A stretch of 64,000 nucleotides of DNA from JBMDXB01 sp048594975 (GTDB lineage: Bacteria > Acidobacteriota > Vicinamibacteria > Vicinamibacterales > 2-12-FULL-66-21): contig JBMDXQ010000095.1 of the NCBI GenBank assembly GCA_048594975.1, forward strand, positions 54,588-118,587, given 5' to 3'. Positions within the stretch are counted from its first letter, which is position 1; the number at the start of each line of letters is the position of its first letter. The translations under genes and the position numbers were made by a program. Under the pieces are notes generated by a model. That model was not told where the DNA came from. It did not search any database and worked only from the letters and a program-made list of their open reading frames with translations. Below, piece by piece: positions 17,885 to 24,837 of this stretch.

Positions 17885-17915
17885 AGAAAGTAAGAAGTAA
17901 GAAGTAAGAATGCAG
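17883..17915. repeat. AAGTAAGA simple repeat after the Gfo/Idh gene
   Basis: Four imperfect units of the 8-mer AAGTAAGA follow the stop codon. The related sequence GGAAAGTAAGAAGTC also occurs at 16357-16371 and, reversed, across the stop of the PIG-L gene (about 18126-18141). These look like copies of one short intergenic sequence scattered around this cluster; no role is known. Confidence 0.45.
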
Positions 17916-17922
17916 AAAGGAT

Positions 17923-17945
17923 GAGGGCCGGCGCTGCCGGCCCTC
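17923..17945 (+). terminator. Perfect 10-bp hairpin after the Gfo/Idh gene
   Basis: GAGGGCCGGC, a 3-nt loop and GCCGGCCCTC form a perfect stem. There is no U-tract, so it is a transcription-end candidate by position and stability only. Confidence 0.5.
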
Positions 17946-17975
17946 GGCGTCTAAGCGTGCCTGCGTTTCAAGTAC

Positions 17976-18124
17976 AGCCGGTTTCAAAACCTCCCGCGGG
18001 TGGCTGCGAGCGGGGCGCCCCGCCGCCCGCCGCAGCGCCGTCCCCCGTCCCAGTGCTTTTCGGCGCGAGGAGGCGGTGGGGCTGCTCGCAGCCAGGACCT
18101 GCCGCGCGGGTTTTGAAAACCGGT
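17976..18124. repeat. Long imperfect inverted repeat (about 36-41-bp arms)
   Basis: The left arm (17976-18011, GCCGGTTTCAAAACC...GGCTGCGAGC) is matched by a reversed arm at 18084-18124 (GCTCGCAGCC...GGTTTTGAAAACCGG) with a GC-rich loop of about 72 bp. It fills the gap between convergent Gfo/Idh and PIG-L genes. It could be a strong bidirectional terminator or a small non-autonomous palindromic element. Confidence 0.55.
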
Positions 18125-18135
18125 CTACGGACTTC

Positions 18136-19047
18136 TTACTTTCCGAACGTCGGAAACATCTTCTTCAACTCGTCGATCGTCGCCTGCCGCCCGTACTGCC
18201 CGAGCTGAAACGCCTCTGCGTACTGGACCTTCTCGCCCCGCTCCTTTCCGTACAGCTCGACCAACCGCGCGCGGAACTGGTCTGCCACGCCGGTGCCGCG
18301 CCGCTTGACGCCCTCCAGCAGGTAGGCCTCGCGCTCCTTGTCGGCTGCCGGGACCTTGGCGCCGGTGCGCGCCTGCCACGAGTCCCTGTCGCCGAACTGC
18401 GAAGGCATCGCCGACACGCACTTCCACTTCCTGTCCGCCGCGGCGCCGATGTCGACGACGACCGTCGGCGTGAACGGCTTCGGGTCCTGGAAGTTGTCCG
18501 AGTAATACATGTAGATCGGGTTCCGCGCGGTCGGCGGCGAGTCGGGGACGAAGAAGGGCGCGACGACGAGGACGGCGCTGTCGTCGAGGAGCACGCCAGT
18601 GTAGCGATGGTCGGGATGGTAGTCGTACGGCCGGTGGCCCATCACGATGTCCGCCTGCCAGTTGCGGATCAGCCGGGCGATGGTGCGTCGGTTCTCGAGC
18701 GTGGGCATCAGCTCGCCGTCATGGATGTCGAGCACCTCGTTCTCGATCCCGAGGATCTTCGCGCATTCCGCGACCTCCGCTTTTCGCCGCTTCGCCAGCG
18801 GGCCGCCCGCCATGGCGAAGAGGCCGACGTCGCCGGTGGTGGTGGCGACGAACTTCACCTTGTGCCCGGCCGCCGCCCACAGCGCCGCCACCCCGGCCGC
18901 CTTCAGCTCCGCGTCGTCCGGGTGGGCGCCGAAGGCAATGATGCGAAGGGGCTTCTCCTGCGCCTGCAGGCGCGGCGCGCTGCCCGACGTCAATGCCGCG
19001 CCGCCGGCTACAGACAAAAGCGCTGCCACGATCCACGTTCTTCTCAT
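18136..19047 (-). CDS. Exported PIG-L family deacetylase
   Basis: About 303 residues with a signal peptide (RTWIVAALLSVAGGAALTSG). PIG-L/LmbE metalloenzymes remove acetyl groups from N-acetylglucosamine-type sugars. The zinc-binding motif AHPDDAEL lies near residue 45, and the second histidine cluster RPYDYHPDHR is intact. The C-terminal half follows the family pattern of exported acidobacterial members (RNPIYMYYSDNFQDP). The start at 19047 has GAGG upstream; the frame is open further but reads into low-complexity shadow sequence. Located beside sugar oxidoreductases, it probably trims amino-sugar residues in the periplasm. Confidence 0.88.
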   Translation of the reverse strand: MRRTWIVAALLSVAGGAALTSGSAPRLQAQEKPLRIIAFGAHPDDAELKAAGVAALWAAAGHKVKFVATTTGDVGLFAMAGGPLAKRRKAEVAECAKILGIENEVLDIHDGELMPTLENRRTIARLIRNWQADIVMGHRPYDYHPDHRYTGVLLDDSAVLVVAPFFVPDSPPTARNPIYMYYSDNFQDPKPFTPTVVVDIGAAADRKWKCVSAMPSQFGDRDSWQARTGAKVPAADKEREAYLLEGVKRRGTGVADQFRARLVELYGKERGEKVQYAEAFQLGQYGRQATIDELKKMFPTFGK

Positions 19048-19288
19048 CGTCAATCCTCTCGACGAAGATCTTGTCATCTTTCTCCAGTGCGCGTGGGGCC
19101 CCACCCGCACGCGCGTTGCGGCGCCTACGGCGCCGGGCGCCCTTCCGCCTTCGCGCGAAGCGCTTCGGCGGACCGCCGTAGCCTTGGCGGGGGCTCGGGC
19201 TTGCCGGCTCGCGCCGCTCGCCGCCTGGAGCGCCAGCCGGGCCAGTCAAAGACGAAAGGCCGGGGCGGCGCTTCCGGCCTCGCGGCGT

Positions 19289-19774
19289 TCATTCAACGGC
19301 ATAGCCGAGCGCTTCGGCATTGTCACGGATCCGGCTGTCCCTGGTAACGATGGTCATCAACGGCGGTGGCTCGCCGAGCAATTCCAACGTCGCAAGGTGA
19401 ACGGCATCGAGCGCACGAATCGGTTCGACGGGGAAAGGCTTCCGGACTCGGGCGAGCACGGCGTCCGTCACGGCGACGAGGTAGCAGCGACGTTCGAACC
19501 GCCGCAGCGCCCGCACCGACGCACGCTCCTGCTCGGGCGTCAATCGTCCGGCAACTCGGGCACGAACGATGGCTCGCGCAGTTTCCGCGAGCGTCAGCGC
19601 GGATGTCACCCTGCGTCCTCTCGTCCGAACGGCGCTGCGTGCGTCGGCGTTCCCTTCGAGCAGCGCGGCGAGCAACGCGCTCGACTCGATGTATCGAACG
19701 TCACCCGTCGCACTTGTCCCGCCCGCTGCTGCTGCATGCGGAGTGCGCCGCCGGTCCTGGCTACGTTTCGCCAC
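19289..19774 (-). CDS. PIN-domain toxin (VapC-like)
   Basis: About 161 residues; the PIN ribonuclease domain starts around residue 27 (VRYIESSALLAALLEG), with ALTLAETARAIV, RALDAVHLATLELL and MTIVTRDSRIRDNAEALG carrying the usual acidic metal ligands. VapC toxins cut tRNA or rRNA and are blocked by the partner antitoxin. The first acidic residue, normally aspartate (xDSSAL), is glutamate here, which may change activity. The only available start is GTG 19774, which overlaps the end of the antitoxin gene by 14 bp, so translation is coupled. The first ~25 residues have shadow-like composition and the real start may be later at a non-standard codon. Confidence 0.8.
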   Translation of the reverse strand: MAKRSQDRRRTPHAAAAGGTSATGDVRYIESSALLAALLEGNADARSAVRTRGRRVTSALTLAETARAIVRARVAGRLTPEQERASVRALRRFERRCYLVAVTDAVLARVRKPFPVEPIRALDAVHLATLELLGEPPPLMTIVTRDSRIRDNAEALGYAVE

Positions 19775-20060
19775 GGTCGGCGTCGATCAGTTCCGCGGCG
19801 GTTCCCGCGGGGAGCCCAATGTCCGGCCAGTCCTCTGTCGGGTCGCCGCCTTCGAGCGGCGTGCGAATGACTCCCGCGGCGACGAGCTCGTCGAAACGGC
19901 CCGCCGTGCCCTTCGTCTTTGCACCCGGCGGGACGAGCTCCGCGACCACGCGCCCATGAGCCGTGATGGCGATACGTTCGCCGGCCTCGATCCGCCTGAT
20001 GTAGCGGCTCAAGTTGTCTTTCAGGTCGCGGATGCCCGTGGAGATCATCAAGTGGATCAT
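19761..20060 (-). CDS. Phd/YefM-type antitoxin
   Basis: About 99 residues (95 if the second ATG at 20048 is used). The N-terminal half is the Phd/YefM DNA-binding fold: STGIRDLKDNLSRYIRRIEAGERIAITAHGRVVAELVP. The C-terminal half (EDWPDIGLPAGTAAELIDAD) is acidic and flexible, as expected for the toxin-neutralising tail. It represses its own operon and binds the PIN toxin encoded directly downstream. The frame is open far upstream, but that part is antisense to the receptor gene. A palindromic operator sits just before the first ATG. Confidence 0.85.
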   Translation of the reverse strand: MIHLMISTGIRDLKDNLSRYIRRIEAGERIAITAHGRVVAELVPPGAKTKGTAGRFDELVAAGVIRTPLEGGDPTEDWPDIGLPAGTAAELIDADRGET

Positions 20061-20061
20061 A

Positions 20062-20081
20062 GCCACATGTGGCCACATGCG
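20062..20081 (-). promoter_or_regulatory. Toxin-antitoxin operator
   Basis: The sequence CCACATGTGGCCACATG contains a perfect 10-bp palindrome (CCACATGTGG) followed by a second CCACATG half-site, a few bases upstream of the antitoxin start. Position and symmetry are those of a Phd-type autorepression site. Confidence 0.6.
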
Positions 20082-20257
20082 ACAAGCCGCGGGGCGTGCG
20101 CGTGGCGCTGTTGAAACACGAGGGCCCCCGGAGGGCGGCCTCTCCATCGGATGGTTCCGGGTCAGACCGCCCCATCCATCCTCGCTCGCCGAACCTGCGA
20201 TTTGATGAAGGCGGCAGCGATCGACAGGGGACCTGAAGGGTTTGGGCGCACCAAACA

Positions 20258-20290
20258 CACGAAGGGCCGCCAGACGGGCGGCCCTTCGTG
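20258..20290 (-). terminator. Perfect 14-bp hairpin terminator of the TonB receptor gene
   Basis: CACGAAGGGCCGCC, a 5-nt loop and GGCGGCCCTTCGTG form a perfect stem 22 bp beyond the receptor stop codon on the minus strand. No long U-run follows. Confidence 0.7.
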
Positions 20291-20311
20291 TCCTTCGCGG
20301 ATCGGGACGGC

Positions 20312-23300
20312 TCAGAACTGGAACCGGAACCCGAGCTGCATGCGACGGTACCCGAGAGTCGCCGTCGTGTCGACGTTGCTCGGGCTCCACGTCAGGAAGA
20401 GCGGCGACGTGATCGACGTGTTCGGCGCACCCCAGTTCCGGGTGTTGAAGACGTTCGCGATTTCCAACCGGAACTCTGGACGGTAGCGGCCGAACGGGAA
20501 CGCCTTGAAGAACGACAGGTCCATGTTTGTCTGGGCCGGCCGGCGGAAGAAGTTGCGCCCCGTGTTGCCGAAGCCGGCCACGTCGAGGCCGCTCGGCTGC
20601 GAGAACAGCGACTTGTCGTACAGCGTCGACGTCCACGTGCCCGGATCGGGACTGCCGGTCGCCTTCGCCTCGCTGCCGTCGTAGTTGATCCGGATCGCTC
20701 CGCAGCCCTGGCAGCTCATGGCGTTGTTCGTGCCGCCGATGTCGAACGGCGTGCCCGAGAACGCCGCAAACACGCCGTTGATCTGCCAGCCGCCGAGGAG
20801 GGTAGCCGCTGCTCCCGTGGCGTTCTTGAGGAACGGCAGCTCGTAGACCCAGCCCAGGCTGAACATGTGCGTCCGGTCGAAGCCGGCGAGCGCGAAGTTG
20901 CTGTCGTACATCGGCAGGTAGTTCCAGGTGAGCCCCTGCCACCCGTCCTCGTCGGCCATGTTCTTGGCCTGGCTCCACGTGTACGAGCCCTTGATCAGCA
21001 AGCCGTCCCTGAACGGCCGGTTGAGCGCGAACTGCAGGCCCTTGTACCGGCTCTTGGTGCGCCCCGCCCAGTCGTTGATGGCCGTCGTGCCGGCAACGGC
21101 GAAATACGGCACCGCGCTCCCGCCGCCACCGGGCCTGCCGACGTTGACGTTCAGGTCGGCGTACCCGCCGTTGGTCGCCGTGCCCACGTACGAGATTTCG
21201 CCCGACATGCGCAGCGGCAACCGGCGCTCGTAGGTGATGTTCCACTGGTGCACGGTGCCGCGGTCCACCTCTCCCGGGCGCGGCGAGCGGATGAAGACGC
21301 CCCTGGGAAGGGTCACGATGCCGGACGAGGTGTCGGGGAGATTGACGACCGGGATGCCGGCATTCAGCGTGGTCACCCAGTCAAAGGTGCCCGCAGCGGT
21401 CGCATTGTTGTTGATGTCGAACGGGTAGGACCCGCGCATCGGGCGCGACCAGGGCAGCGGGTTCCTGGTCTGGCCGTAGCCCGCTCTGAACACGTTGTCC
21501 TCGCTCATGCGGTACGCCGCCCCAACACGCGGTTCGATGTACCAGCCGTTGTAATCGATGCCGGCGTCCTTCTCCTGGCCTCCGATGCCGCCAAGGATCA
21601 CCTGGTACGTGTCGTAGTCGAGCCGCTCGATGCCCCTCCCGACCCTGCTCATGAGCGGGTAGTAATCCAGGCGGGCGCCCGCGCTCACGGTCAGCTTCTG
21701 GGACACGTTCCACCGGTCACGCAGATACCACGCGAACTGGTTCTCGCGGCCCGTCATCGTCTCGACCTGTGTGTCCTCCGCGTAGCGGTTGGGGATGCCC
21801 ATCAGGAACGCGGCGAAGTTGTTCCAGCCGGGTGACGTGTAGCCGACGGCGCCGGTCGTGTTGTTGACGAACTCGAAGCCGCCCTTGAGACCGTACGAGC
21901 CCCACTCGGCCTGATCGTGGTTGAGTTCCAGGCGCACGAAATCCATCCCGGCCCGAATTTCGTGCTTCGAGAAGATCTTCGTGAGCGCGAAGGTGCCCGA
22001 GTAGCTGATCTCCTTGCGCCAGAGCGGCATCCAGTTCGGCGAGGTGCCGATGTCGTAGTTCGAGTCGAAGGTGGGCAACCCGCTCTCGCGAATATCGTTC
22101 GGGTTGTTCACGCCCGGGATGCCGAGCTCGATCCCGTAGTTCGTCCCGAAATCAGGGGGAAGAACGTCCTGGTCCTGCCGGCTCATGCCGAAGTTACCCT
22201 CGATGACGGTCGTCGGGCCCAGCGTCCAGGTGGTACCGAACGTGGTCAGGACCACCCGGGTGTTCCCGATTGACGGATCGTCGAAGCCGAGGATGAAGTT
22301 GTTACCCGAGCCCTCGTTCTTCATGTATCCCAGCTTGCCCCAGAGCACCGCCGCCGGCGATATCTGCCAGTTGATCTTGACGTCAACGTTGTCGCGCGTC
22401 TGGAATTCCTCGCGGAGCTGGCTGTAGTCGTCGAGCAGGAGGTTGGAGTTGAGGTCCCTGTCGCTGTTCACCGCCGGGTAGAACCTCATGACGTTCTGCG
22501 CGATGGGGTTCAGGAACTGCGCCGGGATCCGGTTGTCCGTCCACTGCTCCCGGCTGGCGCCCGTCCGGTCGGAGAGCGGGTTGAACAGCCTGAACGTCGG
22601 GTACGCGGCCGCCACCTCGCTGAAGTCGCCGGCGCGCATCCTCGCCGTCGGCACGGTGTAGGTGTAGGTTATCGGGCGCGTGGTGTCGTAGCGTTCCCAC
22701 GAGGCGAAGTAGAACAGCTTGTTCTTCTTCACGGGCCCGCCCGCGGTCCCGCCGAAGGTCTTCGTGTCAACCCCCGGTTTCGGCAGGTCGAAGTAGTCGT
22801 TGAAGTACGTGTTGGTGTTGAAGGCATCCTGGTTCCAGAACAGGAACGCCGAGCCCTTCACCTCATTCGTGCCCGACTTGGTGATGACCGTCTGTGCCGC
22901 ACCGGCGGCCATCCCGGTGTCGGCGTCGAAGTTGTTGGTCGAGATCTGGACCGTTTCGATTGACTCGGCCGACTGGACGTACATCGCGTGGTGCGGCAGC
23001 CAGACGTTGACGGACACGGCGCCGTCCACGCGCGTCGTGTTCGCGTTGGGCTGAGTGCCGTTCACCCACGTGCGCAGCGACCGCGCCGGCGTGTCGATCT
23101 CCGCGTTCTGGAACTGCGTGGGGGTCGCGCCCGGCACCAGGTTGAGCAGCGACTGGTAGTTCCGGAACTGGTTCAGCGGCAGGTTGGTGATGGCCTTCGC
23201 CGAGATCTCCGCGGTCAAGTCCGCCTTCTCGGTCTGGAGCAGCGTGCTCTCGCTCACCACATTGACGACTTCTTCGAGCGCCCCGACCACGAGGGTCACG

Positions 23301-23632
23301 TTGATGCGGACGGGGTTGCCGGCGGTCACCGGGATGGCCGTCTGCTTGAACTCCTTGAACCCCGTGAGCGTCGCGGTCAAGTCATACGTACCGGGTAAGA
23401 GGTTGCGGAACGCGTAGGCGCCGGTCTCGTCGGTCTGCGCTTCGACCTTGAGGCCGGTGCCGGTGTTGATGGCGATGAGGGTCACGCCGGGCGTGATGCC
23501 GCCCTGCGCGTCGGTGACCGTGCCGACTATCGACCCGTACAAGGCCTGCCCCGACAGCGACGGCGGCGCGAACCCGATCGCCGCGATCGCCAGAACGACC
23601 GCCAAGACCTGCGGGCTTCTGAAACGACTCAT
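20312..23632 (-). CDS. Oar-like TonB-dependent receptor with carboxypeptidase-regulatory domain
   Basis: A 1106-residue outer-membrane protein. After the signal peptide comes a carboxypeptidase-regulatory beta-sandwich (residues ~35-120: GSIVGTVTDAQGGITPGVTL, GAYAFRNLLPGTYDLTATLTGF), then the plug (ISAKAITNLPLNQFRNYQSL) and a large barrel that ends with the aromatic sorting signal LGFRFQF. This matches the Oar-like receptors amplified in Acidobacteriota, thought to import oligosaccharides or peptides with TonB energy; the ligand is unknown. ATG 23632 has AGGGAGG upstream; the longer frame is not used. It stands alone with its own hairpin terminator. Confidence 0.92.
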   Translation of the reverse strand: MSRFRSPQVLAVVLAIAAIGFAPPSLSGQALYGSIVGTVTDAQGGITPGVTLIAINTGTGLKVEAQTDETGAYAFRNLLPGTYDLTATLTGFKEFKQTAIPVTAGNPVRINVTLVVGALEEVVNVVSESTLLQTEKADLTAEISAKAITNLPLNQFRNYQSLLNLVPGATPTQFQNAEIDTPARSLRTWVNGTQPNANTTRVDGAVSVNVWLPHHAMYVQSAESIETVQISTNNFDADTGMAAGAAQTVITKSGTNEVKGSAFLFWNQDAFNTNTYFNDYFDLPKPGVDTKTFGGTAGGPVKKNKLFYFASWERYDTTRPITYTYTVPTARMRAGDFSEVAAAYPTFRLFNPLSDRTGASREQWTDNRIPAQFLNPIAQNVMRFYPAVNSDRDLNSNLLLDDYSQLREEFQTRDNVDVKINWQISPAAVLWGKLGYMKNEGSGNNFILGFDDPSIGNTRVVLTTFGTTWTLGPTTVIEGNFGMSRQDQDVLPPDFGTNYGIELGIPGVNNPNDIRESGLPTFDSNYDIGTSPNWMPLWRKEISYSGTFALTKIFSKHEIRAGMDFVRLELNHDQAEWGSYGLKGGFEFVNNTTGAVGYTSPGWNNFAAFLMGIPNRYAEDTQVETMTGRENQFAWYLRDRWNVSQKLTVSAGARLDYYPLMSRVGRGIERLDYDTYQVILGGIGGQEKDAGIDYNGWYIEPRVGAAYRMSEDNVFRAGYGQTRNPLPWSRPMRGSYPFDINNNATAAGTFDWVTTLNAGIPVVNLPDTSSGIVTLPRGVFIRSPRPGEVDRGTVHQWNITYERRLPLRMSGEISYVGTATNGGYADLNVNVGRPGGGGSAVPYFAVAGTTAINDWAGRTKSRYKGLQFALNRPFRDGLLIKGSYTWSQAKNMADEDGWQGLTWNYLPMYDSNFALAGFDRTHMFSLGWVYELPFLKNATGAAATLLGGWQINGVFAAFSGTPFDIGGTNNAMSCQGCGAIRINYDGSEAKATGSPDPGTWTSTLYDKSLFSQPSGLDVAGFGNTGRNFFRRPAQTNMDLSFFKAFPFGRYRPEFRLEIANVFNTRNWGAPNTSITSPLFLTWSPSNVDTTATLGYRRMQLGFRFQF

Positions 23633-24106
23633 TTGTTCGACCTCCCTAGTCCGCAATCCCGCGTCCCCCCAGGCGAACCGCGGGCGCAGCAACATGAGAA
23701 TCAATGGATCGAGCGACACTACTTCGCCGAGCGGCGTGTGTCAATGGATGCGCGCTGGCACCTCCGGGCAGCGGGTACGCGCGTACATCCACCCCGTTGG
23801 ATCCGCAAGTCCACCGGGATGAATCCACCGGCATTACCCAGGGGGCCAGGGTCGCAAGAAGCGTGAGAATGACTGGCAAACTCGTAGCGGCCCTCGCCCC
23901 CCGCACCTGTCACCGTGAGCGGGAATCCTGCTAATCAATGCCCGCGCCAACTTCTGTCGTCGATGCTGCGCGCCGCCTCTGGCCATTTTGTTCGGCTCGC
24001 GAACAGATTGCGCCGCACCCGGCGGCGCACCTCTCAACCGGCCATGCGCCGTCGGCCGGCTCTTGCCGTACAATTAGCGGCTGTCCTGAACGAAGGAGGT
24101 CCGTCG
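23633..24106. promoter_or_regulatory. Divergent intergenic region with a -10 element for the DUF1579 gene
   Basis: No convincing gene is visible in these 474 bp. TACAAT at 24069-24074 is a plausible -10 for the plus-strand DUF1579 gene, which then has the strong Shine-Dalgarno AAGGAGGT at 24093-24100. The receptor promoter must lie in the left part but is not recognisable. Confidence 0.4.
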
Positions 24107-24643
24107 ATGCAGAGAGCGATTGCCGTGTGCGCGATCCTGGCGTGGAGCGCCGCGACCGCGCTGGCACAGCCCCAGGAGACACCCAAGCCCACCCCCGAGC
24201 ACCAGAAGCTCGGATACTTCGTCGGCACGTGGGCCACGTCAGGTGAAATGAAGCCCAGCCCGTTCGGCCCGGGCGGCAAGATGACGGGCACCGACGTCTG
24301 CGAGTGGTTCCAGGGGAACTTCGCCGTGGTGTGCCGCTCAGAGGGCACGTCCCCGATGGGCCCGATGAAGGGCCTCGGCATCATGGGCTACAACGCCGAC
24401 GAGAAGGTTTACACCTACTACGGCGTCGACAACTCGCCGATGAACATGGCGACGGTGCCGAAGGGGACGGTCCAGGGCGACACCTGGACGTACTCCGACG
24501 AGTCCATGATGATGGGCAAGAAGGTGAAGTCGCGCTTCATCCTGACGACCAAGTCGCCGACCTCCTACACCATGAAGTGGGAGATGGAGCAGGACGGCAA
24601 GTGGACCACCGTCATGGAAGGGACGGCCACGAAGAAGAAGTAG
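24107..24643 (+). CDS. Exported DUF1579-family protein
   Basis: A 178-residue exported protein (signal peptide AIAVCAILAWSAATALA). It follows the DUF1579 pattern: EHQKLGYFVGTWATSGEMKPSPFGPGGK, CEWFQGNFAVVCRSEG, GLGIMGYNADEKVYTYYGVD and a strand-rich C terminus with YTMKWEMEQDGKW. The fold is thought to be a lipocalin-like barrel, but no function is established. It has the best ribosome-binding site in the region (AAGGAGGT) and a perfect 12-bp hairpin terminator after the stop. It converges with the small lysine-rich ORF behind the radical-SAM gene. Confidence 0.85.
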   Translation: MQRAIAVCAILAWSAATALAQPQETPKPTPEHQKLGYFVGTWATSGEMKPSPFGPGGKMTGTDVCEWFQGNFAVVCRSEGTSPMGPMKGLGIMGYNADEKVYTYYGVDNSPMNMATVPKGTVQGDTWTYSDESMMMGKKVKSRFILTTKSPTSYTMKWEMEQDGKWTTVMEGTATKKK

Positions 24644-24652
24644 CGATCGGCT

Positions 24653-24680
24653 GGAGCCGGCGGCGACGGCCGCCGGCTCC
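24653..24680 (+). terminator. Perfect 12-bp hairpin after the DUF1579 gene
   Basis: GGAGCCGGCGGC, loop GACG, GCCGCCGGCTCC; 9 bp after the stop codon. It can serve both strands, ending the convergent radical-SAM operon as well. Confidence 0.65.
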
Positions 24681-24730
24681 ACGTGGTGCAGGATCGCTCC
24701 CGCTTGTGACCGACCGCGCGACTTCTGCCC

Positions 24731-24826
24731 TCACGGCGTCGGGCCGCGGCCGTTTTTCTTCTTCTTCTTCTTCTTTTTCTTCGACTGCTTCTTCCTCGGC
24801 TTGGTGCTCGGCTTCTTGACTGCCAT
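24731..24826 (-). CDS. Tiny lysine-rich peptide, candidate radical-SAM substrate
   Basis: A 31-codon ORF. The peptide has 14 lysines and 2 arginines, no acidic residue and no cysteine; residues 16-24 are nine lysines in a row, followed by the short tail NGRGPTP. The ATG at 24826 has an excellent Shine-Dalgarno (AAAGGAGA) that overlaps the stop codon of the radical-SAM gene 11 nt upstream, so the two are translationally coupled. Small peptides next to this class of radical-SAM enzyme are often RiPP precursors, but I know no precursor family like this one. It could instead be a nucleic-acid- or membrane-binding peptide, or a chance AAG-repeat ORF. Too short for usual gene callers. Confidence 0.5.
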   Translation of the reverse strand: MAVKKPSTKPRKKQSKKKKKKKKKNGRGPTP

Positions 24827-24837
24827 GCGCTCTCCTT

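Noticed and set aside
17930..18135. Hidden gene between Gfo/Idh and PIG-L
   Set aside because: The segment is explained by a hairpin and a long inverted repeat; open frames across it are short and symmetric.
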